A stretch of DNA of 64,000 nt from the NCBI RefSeq assembly GCF_945901735.1, contig NZ_CAMDLM010000007.1:62001-126000 (forward strand), read 5' to 3'. The position numbers and the translations under genes are program-made. Within the stretch, counting starts at the first letter, position 1, and every line of letters begins with the position of its first letter. This document shows positions 52,566 to 62,312 of this stretch, one piece after another. The notes beneath the pieces are model-generated. The model did not search any database. It was not told the DNA's origin and saw only the letters and a list, made by a program, of their open reading frames with translations. Source of the stretch: Limnohabitans sp. Rim8. Its GTDB lineage: Bacteria; Pseudomonadota; Gammaproteobacteria; Burkholderiales; Burkholderiaceae_C.

Positions 52566-53603
52566 ATGAGCGACGACAACAGCGAAAAGTCCAAAGCCCT
52601 GCAAGCCGCCCTGGCACAGATTGAAAAACAATTCGGCAAAGGCACCATCATGCGCCTGGGCGAGGGCGAAGTGATCGCTGACATCCAGGTGGTCTCGACC
52701 GGCTCTCTGGGCCTGGACATCGCTTTGGGTGTGGGCGGTTTGCCCCGTGGCCGGGTGATCGAGATCTACGGCCCCGAGTCTTCCGGCAAAACCACCCTGA
52801 CCCTGCAAGTCATCTCCGAAATGCAGCGCTTGGGCGGCACCTGCGCCTTTGTCGATGCCGAACATGCCCTGGACATTCAATATGCCCAAAACCTGGGCGT
52901 CAACCTGCAAGAGCTGCTGGTCAGCCAGCCCGACACCGGCGAACAAGCGCTGGAAATCGTGGACAGCCTGGTGCGCTCCGGCGCGGTCGATCTGGTGGTC
53001 ATCGACTCGGTGGCGGCCCTCACGCCCAAGGCTGAAATCGAAGGCGACATGGGCGACAGCCTGCCTGGCCTGCAAGCACGCTTGATGAGCCAGGCCCTGC
53101 GCAAGCTGACCGCCACCATCAAGAAAACCAACTGCACCGTCATCTTCATCAACCAGATTCGAATGAAGATCGGCGTCATGTTCGGCAGCCCCGAAACCAC
53201 CACTGGCGGCAACGCGCTCAAGTTCTACGCCTCGGTCCGTTTGGACATCCGCCGCACCGGTACCATCAAGAAAGGTGACGACGCGATCGGCAACGAGACC
53301 AAGGTCAAAGTGGTCAAGAACAAAGTCGCCCCACCCTTCAAGACGGCTGAATTCGACATCCTGTTTGGCGAGGGCATCAGCCGCGAGGGCGAGGTGATTG
53401 ACATGGGCGTGGCCGCCAAGATCGTCGACAAGTCGGGCGCTTGGTACGCCTACCAGGGCGAGAAAATCGGCCAAGGCCGCGACAACGCCCGTGAGTTTTT
53501 GCGCGAGAACCCGGCCTTGGCCCGCGAGATCGAAAACAAAGTCCGCGAATCGCTGGGCATCCGCATGCTCGAATCGGCGATTGCCGCACCCAAGGGCGAC
53601 TGA
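52566..53603 (+). CDS. recA: Recombinase RecA
   Basis: 345 residues. Walker A GPESSGKT, the loop and Walker B region [40 protein letters not shown] with L2, and [20 protein letters not shown]. It forms filaments on single-stranded DNA, drives strand exchange and stimulates LexA and UmuD self-cleavage. ATG 52566 has AAGGAG at the right spacing; seven upstream codons are not used. recX follows three bases later. Confidence 0.98.
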   Translation: MSDDNSEKSKALQAALAQIEKQFGKGTIMRLGEGEVIADIQVVSTGSLGLDIALGVGGLPRGRVIEIYGPESSGKTTLTLQVISEMQRLGGTCAFVDAEHALDIQYAQNLGVNLQELLVSQPDTGEQALEIVDSLVRSGAVDLVVIDSVAALTPKAEIEGDMGDSLPGLQARLMSQALRKLTATIKKTNCTVIFINQIRMKIGVMFGSPETTTGGNALKFYASVRLDIRRTGTIKKGDDAIGNETKVKVVKNKVAPPFKTAEFDILFGEGISREGEVIDMGVAAKIVDKSGAWYAYQGEKIGQGRDNAREFLRENPALAREIENKVRESLGIRMLESAIAAPKGD

Positions 53604-53605
53604 GC

Positions 53606-54061
53606 TTGAACAAGCCGGCATTTCAACCCTCGCTCAAAGGCCGCGCCTTGCGGCTTTTGAGCCAGCGCGAGCACTCACGCACCGAGCTGGAACGCAAACT
53701 GGCTCAGCACGAAGAGGTGCCCGGCGAACTGACCAAGGCGCTCGACGAGCTGCAAGTGCGGGACTTCATCAACGACGGGCGGGTGGTTGACTCACTGGTC
53801 AACCGCCGTTCGGGCAAGCTCGGCAGTGCCCGCATCAAGCAAGAGCTGGCCCAGAAGGGGCTGTCAGGCGAGGCGGTGGCCGAGGCGCTGGCGGGCCTCA
53901 AGGACAGCGAATTGAGCCGGGCCCAGGAAGTCTGGCGCAAGAAATTTGGCACCCCGCCGATGGACCCCCAGACCCACGCCAAACACATGCGCTTTTTGCT
54001 CACACGCGGCTTCAGCGCCGAGGTCGTGCGGCAGGTGGTGCAGGGTGCTGAGCCAGATTGA
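53606..54061 (+). CDS. recX: RecA regulator RecX
   Basis: 151 residues starting at TTG 53606, three bases after recA. RALRLLSQREHSRTELERKL, VVDSLVNRRSGKLGSARIKQ and KHMRFLLTRGFSAEVVRQVV are RecX helical repeats. RecX limits RecA filament extension. Its position directly after recA, with a weak TTG start, fits low-level coupled expression. Confidence 0.93.
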   Translation: MNKPAFQPSLKGRALRLLSQREHSRTELERKLAQHEEVPGELTKALDELQVRDFINDGRVVDSLVNRRSGKLGSARIKQELAQKGLSGEAVAEALAGLKDSELSRAQEVWRKKFGTPPMDPQTHAKHMRFLLTRGFSAEVVRQVVQGAEPD

Positions 54062-54138
54062 CGGGGCATTCACAGCGCTTGCAGCAGCAGCCCAGAAAGA
54101 CCACCCGGATGGGGAGCGGTGTGGGGTTCGAACGAAAA

Positions 54139-54630
54139 TCAGGCTGCAGTCACCCAACTGCCCGATTTGCCGCCATGCTTTTCCAGCAGCTTCACATCGG
54201 TGATGGTCATGCCCCGGTCCACGGCTTTGCACATGTCGTAAATGGTGAGCAGGGCGACTTGCACGGCGGTGAGGGCTTCCATTTCCACGCCGGTTTGGCC
54301 GTTCACTTCGGCGGTGGCGGTGCACACCACGCAAGACTTGTCGGCTTGCACCTCAAAATCAACCGCCACCCGCGTCAGGGCAATCGGGTGACACAAGGGA
54401 ATCAGGTCGCTGGTTTTTTTGGCCCCCTGAATGCCCGCGATGCGGGCAATGCCCAGCACATCGCCTTTTTTGGCCGTGCCCGACTCGATCAGTGCCAAGG
54501 TGGAGGCCAGCATCACGATTTTTCCGGTGGCCACCGCCACGCGCCGTGTGCTGTCCTTGTGGCCCACATCCACCATGTGGGCTTGGCCTTGGGCATCGAA
54601 GTGGGTCAGGGCGTCGTTAGAAGAGCTCAT
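54139..54630 (-). CDS. moaC: Cyclic pyranopterin monophosphate synthase
   Basis: 163 residues of Moa[61 protein letters not shown] and [20 protein letters not shown] are the conserved blocks. It forms cyclic pyranopterin monophosphate in molybdenum cofactor synthesis. Convergent with recX and divergent from the protease gene. Confidence 0.96.
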   Translation of the reverse strand: MSSSNDALTHFDAQGQAHMVDVGHKDSTRRVAVATGKIVMLASTLALIESGTAKKGDVLGIARIAGIQGAKKTSDLIPLCHPIALTRVAVDFEVQADKSCVVCTATAEVNGQTGVEMEALTAVQVALLTIYDMCKAVDRGMTITDVKLLEKHGGKSGSWVTAA

Positions 54631-54704
54631 GGCAAGGCGGGCAACAAGGGTTTACAGAAAATTGACAAGATGAGGGCATCATACGGGGCTAGAGAAGGGC
54701 CGCT

Positions 54705-56291
54705 TTGAAACACAAATTTCGACACCGATTTTTACCGTTGATGGTTGCCGCCGCACTGGTCAACCCCGCAGCGCACGCCCAAAGCACAGGTTTGCCGGGG
54801 CTGGGCGATGGCGAGGGCATCTCGCTGGGGGCGGAGCGGCAGCTGGGTGACCGCATCGCCCGCGAACTCTACCGCGACCCCGATTACCTGGAAGACCCCG
54901 TGCTCGACGAGTACATCCAACTGTTATGGGCCCCGCTGATCCGGGCTGCGGCGGCTCGGGGTGAATTGACACCCGAGTTGCAAGAGCGTTTTGCCTGGCG
55001 CATTTTGTTGGGGCGAGACCGCTCGGTCAACGCCTTTGCCTTGCCGGGCGGCTACCTCGGGGTGCACTTGGGCCTGATCGCGGTGGTGGGCTCGCACGAC
55101 GAGCTCGCCTCGGTGCTGGCACACGAATTGAGCCACGTCAGCCAGCGCCACATTGCGCGCGGCATGAGTGAACAAAGCCGCTCCACGCCCTGGCTGATTG
55201 GGGCCATGATTTTGGGGGTCTTGGCTGCCAGCAAAAGCCCACAAGGTGCCCAAGCCTTGGTCGTGGGCGGGCAGGCTGCGGCCATTCAGTCGCAGCTGAG
55301 CTATTCACGCGACATGGAGCGCGAGGCCGATCGCGTGGGCTACGGCATCCTGGTCGATGCAGGCTACGACCCCCGGGGCTTTGTGGGCATGTTCGGCAAG
55401 CTGCAGCAAGCCGCTGGGCTGAACGACAGCGGGGCTTTTCCCTACCTGCGCAGCCACCCCTTGACCAGCGAGCGCATCGCTGACATGCAAGCCCGCCAGC
55501 AACTGCTCAGCCCGAGCACTCAGCTTGGGGCCGACATGGCGCAAGCCTTCTTGTCGGCCCGTGCACGGGTCTTGTCGCAAAGCACCCCCGATGCGCTCAA
55601 GGCCTGGACCCAGGAGGCCGAGCAAGCCTCGCCTCAGGACGGTCCGGCCCTGCGGGCGGGCAAGCTGTATGCCGGCACGCTGGCTTATCTGCAGCAAAGA
55701 AACATGGCCGCTGCCGAGCGCAGTCTGCAGGCGTTGCGGGAATTGCTGAAAAAGTCAGTGCCCACAGGCCCGTCTGCCCTCCAGGCCTCGGCCTCACCCC
55801 TGGCGCTGTCGGCGGGGCGCTGGCTGAGCCTGCTGTCGTCCGAAGTGGCCATGAAACAAGACCGCTTTGAAGCCGCGCTGCAGCACTTGCTGCCCGGTGG
55901 GGCGTTGCCCGAGCTGGCCCGCCCGGAGCTGATGGCTGTGGCGCAAGCCGTGCAGCGCATGCCCCAACATGCGTTGCAGGCGGACATAACTCGGCAACTT
56001 CGTCAACGGGTGTTTGTCGCCCCCCACGATGCCCAAGCCTGGAACCTATTGGCCCGTTTGTTGTTCACACAAGGGCAGAACCTGGCTGGCTTGCGTGCCG
56101 AGGCCGAGGCCCAAGTCGCCCGGCTCGATTGGGAAGGCGCACTCGACCGCTTTCGGGCAGCGCAGGAGCTGGCCAAGCGCAGTCAGCTGAAAGCGGCAGA
56201 CCACATAGAAGCCTCGATCGTGGACACCCGTTTGCGCGAAGTTCAAGCGCGTTGGCGTGAAGTGCAAGCGCAATTTCCGACCTCCCGCTGA
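54705..56291 (+). CDS. M48 metalloprotease, BepA-like, with TPR region
   Basis: 528 residues with a signal peptide (LPLMVAAALVNPAAHAQ). The zinc site is HELSHVSQRHIARG (HExxH) with the downstream Glu in YSRDMEREADRVGYG. The C-terminal half is helical and TPR-like. BepA/YfgC relatives act in the periplasm on outer-membrane protein assembly. The start is TTG 54705 after a GAGAAGGG ribosome site. It is divergent from moaC. Confidence 0.9.
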   Translation: MKHKFRHRFLPLMVAAALVNPAAHAQSTGLPGLGDGEGISLGAERQLGDRIARELYRDPDYLEDPVLDEYIQLLWAPLIRAAAARGELTPELQERFAWRILLGRDRSVNAFALPGGYLGVHLGLIAVVGSHDELASVLAHELSHVSQRHIARGMSEQSRSTPWLIGAMILGVLAASKSPQGAQALVVGGQAAAIQSQLSYSRDMEREADRVGYGILVDAGYDPRGFVGMFGKLQQAAGLNDSGAFPYLRSHPLTSERIADMQARQQLLSPSTQLGADMAQAFLSARARVLSQSTPDALKAWTQEAEQASPQDGPALRAGKLYAGTLAYLQQRNMAAAERSLQALRELLKKSVPTGPSALQASASPLALSAGRWLSLLSSEVAMKQDRFEAALQHLLPGGALPELARPELMAVAQAVQRMPQHALQADITRQLRQRVFVAPHDAQAWNLLARLLFTQGQNLAGLRAEAEAQVARLDWEGALDRFRAAQELAKRSQLKAADHIEASIVDTRLREVQARWREVQAQFPTSR

Positions 56292-56428
56292 GCCAGGTTG
56301 AGGGCATGGATCCCGGGTCAAGTTCAGGATGACAATTTAAAAGTGAGCCGGGTGGTCTGGATCACCCTGGACGCGTTACTGGTTAAGGCTTCAGGGGCTA
56401 TGATCGCCCTCCCTGTACAAGACACACC

Positions 56429-56890
56429 ATGGCCGGAATCCACATCACCGACATCGAAGCCGCCATCAACCACTGGCGCATCAAAAACCCTTCACCCGAC
56501 GGGGTGTCTCTGCCGCCTGAGTTGCGTGCGCTGGCCGAGGTCTATGGGCTGATGGTGTATTCGAAGCAAAACCTGGCCGACGAATTCAGCCTGCCCCTGG
56601 CAGCGGCCGAAGCTTGGCAAGACTGGTACGCCACCACCCCCGACACGCCCTGCATCGCCATTTGCTCCACCAGCCAGGGCGACGAAACCTGCAAAGGTTG
56701 TGGCCGAAGCTTCGAAGAAGTGCAGTTGTGGACCGAAATGAGCCCGGGTGAAAAACGCGGCATCTGGCAGCGCATCACCATGGAGGGCAACTCCTGGCGC
56801 TTCAACCGCTATGCCGAACGCGCCGCCGAGAATAGGCTCTGGGCCAAGGCTGCGGCCGAGGCGCAGGTGCCGCTGGACCTCAAGCCCTGA
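56429..56890 (+). CDS. DUF3717/DUF1289 protein
   Basis: 153 residues. N-terminal DUF3717-type segment (IHITDIEAAINHWRIKNPSP) and C-terminal DUF1289-type segment with the cysteine group CIAICSTSQGDETCKGCGRS followed by FEEVQLWTEMSPGEKRGIWQ. The four cysteines may bind metal. Function unknown; DUF1289 is widespread in proteobacteria. It ends six bases before the convergent secF stop. Confidence 0.85.
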   Translation: MAGIHITDIEAAINHWRIKNPSPDGVSLPPELRALAEVYGLMVYSKQNLADEFSLPLAAAEAWQDWYATTPDTPCIAICSTSQGDETCKGCGRSFEEVQLWTEMSPGEKRGIWQRITMEGNSWRFNRYAERAAENRLWAKAAAEAQVPLDLKP

Positions 56891-56896
56891 CCGGGC

Positions 56897-57847
56897 TTAA
56901 ACCACCGCGCCCGAGTTTTCGTCGTTCGGGTCGTTGTCTTTCTTGATCGGCTTGACCATGTCTTCGCGGCTGATGCCCAACCACATCGCAATGGCCGCGG
57001 CCACAAAGACCGACGAGTAAATGCCAAAGCAAATGCCAATCGTCAGCGCCATGGCGAAGTAGTGCAATGTTTCGCCACCGAAAAACAACATCGACAACAC
57101 CATGATTTGGGTCGAGCCGTGGGTGATGATGGTGCGGCTGATGGTGGAGGTGATCGCGTTGTCGATGATCTCGACCGTGTTCATCTTGCGGTAGCGGCGG
57201 AAGTTCTCGCGGATCCGGTCAAAAATCACCACCGATTCGTTCACCGAGTAGCCCAGCACCGCCAACACCGCCGCCAGCACCGCCAGCGAAAATTCCCACT
57301 GGAAGAAAGCGAAAAAGCCCAGGATGATGACCACGTCGTGCAAGTTGGCAATGATGGCCGAAACAGCGAACTTCCACTCGAAGCGAATGGCCAAGTACAG
57401 CATGATGCCGCCCACCACAAAGGCCAGCGCCCACAGCCCGTCCTCCATCAGCTCGTCGCCCACTTGCGGGCCCACAAACTCGGTGCGGCGCAGCGTGACA
57501 TCCGGGTCATTGGCTTTGAGCGCCGACAAAACTTTCTCGCTTTGCTGGGCTGAGCTCACGCCCTTTTGCGCGGGCAGGCGGATCAACACTTCGCGTGCGG
57601 AACCGAAATTTTGCACCTGCACTTCTGAAAAGCCGAGCGTGGCCACCGTGCCACGCACCTTCTGCAGGTCAGCGGGTTGGCTGTAGCTCACTTCCATCAA
57701 AGTGCCACCCGTGAACTCAACCGACAGGTGCAGGCCTCGGCTGAACAGGAAAAACACCGCCAGCGCAAAAGTGATGAAGGACACCGCGTTGAGCACCAAC
57801 GCGTGGCGCATGAACGGGATGTCTTTTCTGATTTTGAACAATTCCAT
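56897..57847 (-). CDS. secF: Protein translocase subunit SecF
   Basis: 316 residues, six membrane spans. EFTGGTLMEVSYSQPADLQK, GYSVNESVVIFDRIRENFRR, NTVEIIDNAITSTISRTIIT and GICFGIYSSVFVAAAIAMWL are SecF hallmarks. With SecD it uses proton motive force to complete export through SecYEG. It is 12 bases after secD. Confidence 0.96.
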   Translation of the reverse strand: MELFKIRKDIPFMRHALVLNAVSFITFALAVFFLFSRGLHLSVEFTGGTLMEVSYSQPADLQKVRGTVATLGFSEVQVQNFGSAREVLIRLPAQKGVSSAQQSEKVLSALKANDPDVTLRRTEFVGPQVGDELMEDGLWALAFVVGGIMLYLAIRFEWKFAVSAIIANLHDVVIILGFFAFFQWEFSLAVLAAVLAVLGYSVNESVVIFDRIRENFRRYRKMNTVEIIDNAITSTISRTIITHGSTQIMVLSMLFFGGETLHYFAMALTIGICFGIYSSVFVAAAIAMWLGISREDMVKPIKKDNDPNDENSGAVV

Positions 57848-57859
57848 GGTCTTTTTCCC

Positions 57860-59740
57860 TTAGTCGGCTTTTACCGCAGTGCCAGCCTCGGGCCGCCAGA
57901 CGGTGCCGATCGACACCGATTTGAGTTTCTTTTGGCCGCCGTACCAAAGGTTGACCAGGCCACGCGAGAAAAGCACAGCCGAAAACATGCTGGTCAAAAT
58001 GCCGATGCAGTGCACCACCGCAAAACCGCGCACCGGGCCAGAGCCAAAGGCCAGCAAGGCCACGCCCGCGATCAAGGTGGTGATGTTGGAGTCAAAAATC
58101 GTGGCCCAGGCGCGGTCATATCCTGCATGGATGGCCGCTTGCGGGCTGGCCCCGTTGCGCAGCTCTTCACGCACACGCTCGTTGATCAGCACGTTCGAGT
58201 CGATCGCCATGCCCAAAGCCAACGCCATCGCGGCCATGCCGGGCAGGGTCAGCGTGGCTTGCAGCATCGACAAAATAGCCACCAGCAGCAGCAAATTGAC
58301 CCCCAGCGCGACGCCGGAGAACAAACCGAACATGGCGTAATAAACCACCATAAAAGCCACGATCACCACAAATCCCCAGATCACACTGTTGAAGCCCTTG
58401 GCGATGTTCTCGGCACCCAGGCTCGGGCCAATGGTGCGCTCTTCGATGATTTCCATGGGCGCAGCCAATGAACCTGCGCGCAGCAGCAGCGCCGTGTCGG
58501 TGGCCTCTGCCGTGGTCATGCGGCCCGAAATCTGCACGCGACCGCCGCCAATTTCGGCGCGGATCACGGGGGCCGTGACCACTTCGCCCTTGCCTTTTTC
58601 AAACAAGATGATGGCCATGCGCTTGCCCACGTTGTCGCGCGTCACATCCTTGAAGATGCGGGCGCCCTTGGCGTCCAGCGTCAGGTTGACCACGGGCTCT
58701 TGGGTCTGGCTGTCAAAGCCAGGTTGGGCGTCGGTCAGGTTGTCACCCGTGAGCACCACCTGTTTTTTGACGATCAGGGGGCGGCCATCGCGCTCCAGGT
58801 AGCGCTCGGTGCCAAAGGGCACCAGGCCGCCGGCTTGCTCAGCCGCACGCGCTTCGGTGCTTTCGTCGACCATGCGCACCTCCAAGGTGGCGGTGCGGCC
58901 CAGGATGTCCTTGGCCTTGGCCGTGTCCTGCACGCCGGGCAACTGCACCACGATGCGGTCCAGGCCCTGTTGCTGAATCACCGGCTCGGCCACACCCAGT
59001 TCGTTGATCCGGTTGTGCAGCGTGGTGATGTTTTGTTTGAGTGCCTGCTCTTGCACCTTGCGGGCAGCTTCGGGCTTGATGCTCACCACCAGGCTGAGTT
59101 CGCTGCCATTGCTCACTTCACGCGTTTGCAGGTCGGCAAACTGCTCGGTGATCAGGCGCTTGGCTGATTCTTGTTGCTGTGCGTCACGCACGCGGATTTC
59201 GATGTTCTGGCCATTGCGTGAAATGCCGCCATGGCGAATGTCTTTTTCGCGCATCGTGCTGCGCAAGTCTCCAGTCAGGGATTCCAGCCGCTGGGTCAGC
59301 GCCGCTTGCATGTCCACTTGCAGCATGAAGTGCACGCCACCGCGCAAATCCAGGCCCAGGTACATGGGCGATGCGTGCAAGGCGCTCAGCCAGGCGGGAG
59401 AGCGTGAGACCAAATTCAAAGCGACCACGAATTGCGGGTCTGCGGCATCCGGAATCAGGGCCTTTTGAATCGCATCCTTGGCCTTGAGCTGCTGGTCGGT
59501 GTTGTCGAACCGGGCGCGGATCGAAGTGCCTTCGAGCACCACGCTTTGGGGTGTGGTGCCTGCTGACTTGAGCGCGTCTTCGACCTTTTGCAGCGTGGAC
59601 GTGTCCACCTTGATGGTGGCCTTGGCTGAGGACACCTGAACCGCAGGGGCCTCACCAAAGAAATTGGGAAGGGTGTAGACCACCCCCAACAGCAATGCGA
59701 CGACCAGGATCACGTACTTCCAGACCGGATAACGGTTCAT
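57860..59740 (-). CDS. secD: Protein translocase subunit SecD
   Basis: 626 residues, typical length. LGLDLRGGVHFMLQVD near the start, the periplasmic domain with VVQLPGVQDTAKAKDILGRT, and the membrane part with ALGMAIDSNVLINERVREEL and the ATIFDSNITTLIAGVALLAF segment. Works with SecF and YajC. It is separated from yajC by a terminator-like hairpin. Confidence 0.97.
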   Translation of the reverse strand: MNRYPVWKYVILVVALLLGVVYTLPNFFGEAPAVQVSSAKATIKVDTSTLQKVEDALKSAGTTPQSVVLEGTSIRARFDNTDQQLKAKDAIQKALIPDAADPQFVVALNLVSRSPAWLSALHASPMYLGLDLRGGVHFMLQVDMQAALTQRLESLTGDLRSTMREKDIRHGGISRNGQNIEIRVRDAQQQESAKRLITEQFADLQTREVSNGSELSLVVSIKPEAARKVQEQALKQNITTLHNRINELGVAEPVIQQQGLDRIVVQLPGVQDTAKAKDILGRTATLEVRMVDESTEARAAEQAGGLVPFGTERYLERDGRPLIVKKQVVLTGDNLTDAQPGFDSQTQEPVVNLTLDAKGARIFKDVTRDNVGKRMAIILFEKGKGEVVTAPVIRAEIGGGRVQISGRMTTAEATDTALLLRAGSLAAPMEIIEERTIGPSLGAENIAKGFNSVIWGFVVIVAFMVVYYAMFGLFSGVALGVNLLLLVAILSMLQATLTLPGMAAMALALGMAIDSNVLINERVREELRNGASPQAAIHAGYDRAWATIFDSNITTLIAGVALLAFGSGPVRGFAVVHCIGILTSMFSAVLFSRGLVNLWYGGQKKLKSVSIGTVWRPEAGTAVKAD

Positions 59741-59761
59741 AAAGACTCGCGTAAAGAATAT

Positions 59762-59790
59762 AAAAAGGGGGCCTTGACAGCCAAGGCCCC
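59762..59790 (-). terminator. Terminator-like hairpin between yajC and secD
   Basis: On the minus strand a 9-bp stem GGGGCCTTG/CAAGGCCCC with loop GCTGT is followed by C and five Ts (59762-59766). It lies 21 bases after yajC and 22 bases before secD in the direction of transcription. It is expected to attenuate read-through so that YajC exceeds SecD. Confidence 0.7.
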
Positions 59791-59810
59791 ACAGACAAAG
59801 CCAGGAAGAA

Positions 59811-60143
59811 TTACTTCATGGTGCCTTTAGGCAAGACTTGCACCACGGCGCTGCGCTGCATCTGCACTTCCACGCCGGTCGCCAGCTCGACGCCCACATA
59901 AGCATCGCCCAGCTTGCTGACCTTGCCCAAAAAGCCGCCAGCGGTCACGACTTCGTCGCCCTTGGCCAACGCGTCGATCATGGCGCGGTGCTCTTTTTGC
60001 TTTTTCATCTGGGGGCGGATCATCACGAAATACAGCACCACAAACATCAGCAGCAACGGCAGCATGCTCATCAGGGTGGATTGCATGTCGCCACCAGAGG
60101 CAGCGGCGGGGGCGGTTTGGGCAAAAGCAGAAGAAATGAACAT
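59811..60143 (-). CDS. yajC: Preprotein translocase subunit YajC
   Basis: 110 residues. One membrane span (LMSMLPLLLMFVVLYFVMI) followed by RPQMKKQKEHRAMIDALAKG and DEVVTAGGFLGKV, the YajC signature. ATG 60143 is used; the longer frame reaches into the repeat region. First gene of yajC-secD-secF. Confidence 0.95.
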   Translation of the reverse strand: MFISSAFAQTAPAAASGGDMQSTLMSMLPLLLMFVVLYFVMIRPQMKKQKEHRAMIDALAKGDEVVTAGGFLGKVSKLGDAYVGVELATGVEVQMQRSAVVQVLPKGTMK

Positions 60144-60259
60144 GGGAACTCCACTGAAAGTTAAATTCGGGTTGTGCGGGTGACGCTTGGGCGTCCTGCG
60201 GGCGAAGCCGCCATTGTATGCGGCGCTATGATCACTTCCAAAAGCCCCGGTCACAAGGG

Positions 60260-60514
60260 GTCAGACCATCAAAGTGCCCCGTTGATGGTCCGACAGATCC
60301 CTCTTGTAGGTCGGCGCCTTCTGGTCCGACAAAACGGTGGTGGACCACGGCCCGTTTGAAAATGTCGCTTCGCGAGAGGATAGCTGTCGGACCTGAAGGC
60401 ACCTACCTACGAGGTCATGGATGTCCGACCATCAAGGCCCGACGAGGGAATGTATTTGTAGGTCGGCGCCTTCAGGTCCGACTTTCCGTTACCTCGCGAA
60501 GCGACATTTTCAAA
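60260..60514. repeat. Dispersed palindromic repeat cluster, copy 2
   Basis: Fills most of the 408-base gap between yajC and the nitrile hydratase genes. Related 25-base units lie at 60306-60330, 60386-60410 (inverted) and 60458-60482, each starting or ending GTAGGT..., plus partial units near 60260-60294 and 60423-60443. A 22-bp perfect inverted pair (60355-60376 and 60493-60514, core AAAATGTCGCTTCGCG) brackets the last units. The 25-base unit at 60458-60482 differs from that at 7059-7083 by one base. No coding sequence is seen. Confidence 0.82.
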
Positions 60515-60551
60515 GGCCGCATTAACCCAGATACCCAGACAGGAGACGCCA

Positions 60552-61226
60552 ATGACCGCCGACGCAAATCACTCGCCCAGCCCAAATGCGGGCCACGGCC
60601 ATGACCACGACCACGACCACGCGCACAGCACCTTGGGCGAGATGGACCTGCGGGTGCGCGCTCTGGAAACCCTGCTGACGCAAAAAGGCTACCTGGACCC
60701 CGCTGCTGTGGACCGCATCATCGAAACCTACGAGGTGCACGTGGGCCCGCACAACGGGGCCAAGGTGGTGGCCCGCGCCTGGGCCGAGCCGGCGTTTCGG
60801 GACTGGCTGCTGCAAGACGCCACCGCCGCCATCGCCTCGATGGACTACACCGGCCGCCAGGGCGAACACATGGTGGCCGTGCCCAACACCCCCGACACGC
60901 ACAACATGGTGGTCTGCACCCTGTGCAGTTGCTACCCCTGGCCGGTGCTGGGCCTGCCCCCGGTTTGGTACAAAAGCGCCGCTTACCGCTCGCGCGCCGT
61001 GATCGAGCCGCGTGCTGTGCTGGCCGACTTTGGTGTCACCCTGCCCGAGGGCCAAAACATCCGCGTCTGGGACTCCACCGCCGAAGTGCGTTATTTGGTG
61101 CTGCCCGAACGCCCCGCAGGCACCGAAGGCTGGAGCCAAGAACAACTGGCCACCCTGGTCACCCGCGACGCGATGATCGGCACTGGCTTGGCCCTGAACC
61201 CACAAGTCAAAGAGGTGGCGGCGTGA
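60552..61226 (+). CDS. nthA: Nitrile hydratase alpha subunit, cobalt type
   Basis: 224 residues. Metal-binding claw [11 protein letters not shown]: Thr in CTLCSC indicates the cobalt form (iron enzymes have CSLCSC); two of these Cys are normally oxidised to sulfinate and sulfenate. VYEV-like helix, [13 protein letters not shown] and [14 protein letters not shown] also match. Hydrates nitriles to amides. The N-terminus carries an unusual His/Asp-rich run ([11 protein letters not shown]) that may capture metal. It overlaps the beta subunit start as GTGA. Confidence 0.95.
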   Translation: MTADANHSPSPNAGHGHDHDHDHAHSTLGEMDLRVRALETLLTQKGYLDPAAVDRIIETYEVHVGPHNGAKVVARAWAEPAFRDWLLQDATAAIASMDYTGRQGEHMVAVPNTPDTHNMVVCTLCSCYPWPVLGLPPVWYKSAAYRSRAVIEPRAVLADFGVTLPEGQNIRVWDSTAEVRYLVLPERPAGTEGWSQEQLATLVTRDAMIGTGLALNPQVKEVAA

Positions 61227-61900
61227 ACGGCGTACACGACATGGGCGGCATGCAAGGCTACGGCCCGGTTCAGATCGAAGCCAACGAACCGCTGTTTCAT
61301 GGCGATTGGGAGCGCCGCGCCTTGGGGCTAACGGTGGCCATGGGCGCCAGCGGCCTGTGGAACATCGACCTGGCCCGTTCGGCCCGCGAATCCCTGCCCC
61401 CGCTGGACTATGTGCAAGGCCCTTACTACGCCATCTGGACCCAGGCGCTGCAAAAGCTGTTGATCGAGCGCGGCCTGATCACCGAACAAGAACTGGCGCA
61501 GGGCCAGCCCCTCACGCCCCCGGTGGCCGGTGTGCGCGTGCTCAAAGCGGCAGAAGTGGACGCGGCCTTGGCCAAGGGCAGCCCGGCCGACCGCCCCAGC
61601 ACCCAAGCCCCCCGCTTTGCCGTGGGCCAGCGCGTGCGCGCCCTGAACCTGAACCCCCAAGGCCACACCCGCTTGCCGCGTTATGTGCGCGGCCATGTGG
61701 GCACCGTGGTGCTGCACCACGGCAGCCACGTTTTGCCCGACCAGCATGTGAACAAGATGCTGCCGCCTTTTGATGGCACGGCCGAGCACCTGTACACCGT
61801 GGTGTTTGACGGCACCGAGCTGTGGGGTCCACAAGCCGAATCCGGGCACCAGGTGAGCGTGGACGCTTGGGAGTCTTATCTGGAAGCGGTCCACACTTGA
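61223..61900 (+). CDS. nthB: Nitrile hydratase beta subunit
   Basis: 225 residues from GTG 61223, overlapping the alpha stop. [20 protein letters not shown] is the characteristic start; [20 protein letters not shown] followed by [20 protein letters not shown] and [12 protein letters not shown] is the SH3-like C-terminal domain. It forms the heterodimer with the alpha subunit. The accessory protein gene follows ten bases later. Confidence 0.95.
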   Translation: MNGVHDMGGMQGYGPVQIEANEPLFHGDWERRALGLTVAMGASGLWNIDLARSARESLPPLDYVQGPYYAIWTQALQKLLIERGLITEQELAQGQPLTPPVAGVRVLKAAEVDAALAKGSPADRPSTQAPRFAVGQRVRALNLNPQGHTRLPRYVRGHVGTVVLHHGSHVLPDQHVNKMLPPFDGTAEHLYTVVFDGTELWGPQAESGHQVSVDAWESYLEAVHT

Positions 61901-61910
61901 TCAAGGCCCC

Positions 61911-62312
61911 ATGAACACCGCCATCCAAGACCTGAACGACCTGGCCCGCGCCTGCGGCGACGGCTTTCCCATGCCCGCCACCGCCAACAACGGCGCGGTG
62001 TTTGAAGAGCCCTGGCAGGCCCACGCCTTTGCCATGACCTTGCAGCTGCACGACAAAGGCGTCTTCACCTGGCCCGAATGGGCCACCGCCTTGACCCACG
62101 CAATCCGCGCCGGCCAAACGCGCGGCGAAGCCAGCGACGGCAGCCTGTACTACACCCACTGGCTCAACGCACTGGAGCAACTGGTGATCGAGCGCCAACT
62201 GGGCACGCCCGATGAAATCCATGATTTGGAGCACGCGTGGGCCGATGCCGCCGAGCGCACGCCGCACGGCCAGCCCATCGTGCTGGATGTCGCAGAAAGA
62301 GGCGCCGCTTGA
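61911..62312 (+). CDS. Nitrile hydratase accessory (activator) protein
   Basis: 133 residues of the NHase activator/p14K-like family, which is related to the beta-subunit N-terminus: FEEPWQAHAFAMTLQLHDKG, FTWPEWATALTHAI and YYTHWLNALEQLVIERQLGT. These proteins deliver cobalt and oxidised cysteines to the alpha subunit by subunit swapping. Directly downstream of nthB, and its stop overlaps the possible TTG start of the exporter gene. Confidence 0.9.
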   Translation: MNTAIQDLNDLARACGDGFPMPATANNGAVFEEPWQAHAFAMTLQLHDKGVFTWPEWATALTHAIRAGQTRGEASDGSLYYTHWLNALEQLVIERQLGTPDEIHDLEHAWADAAERTPHGQPIVLDVAERGAA

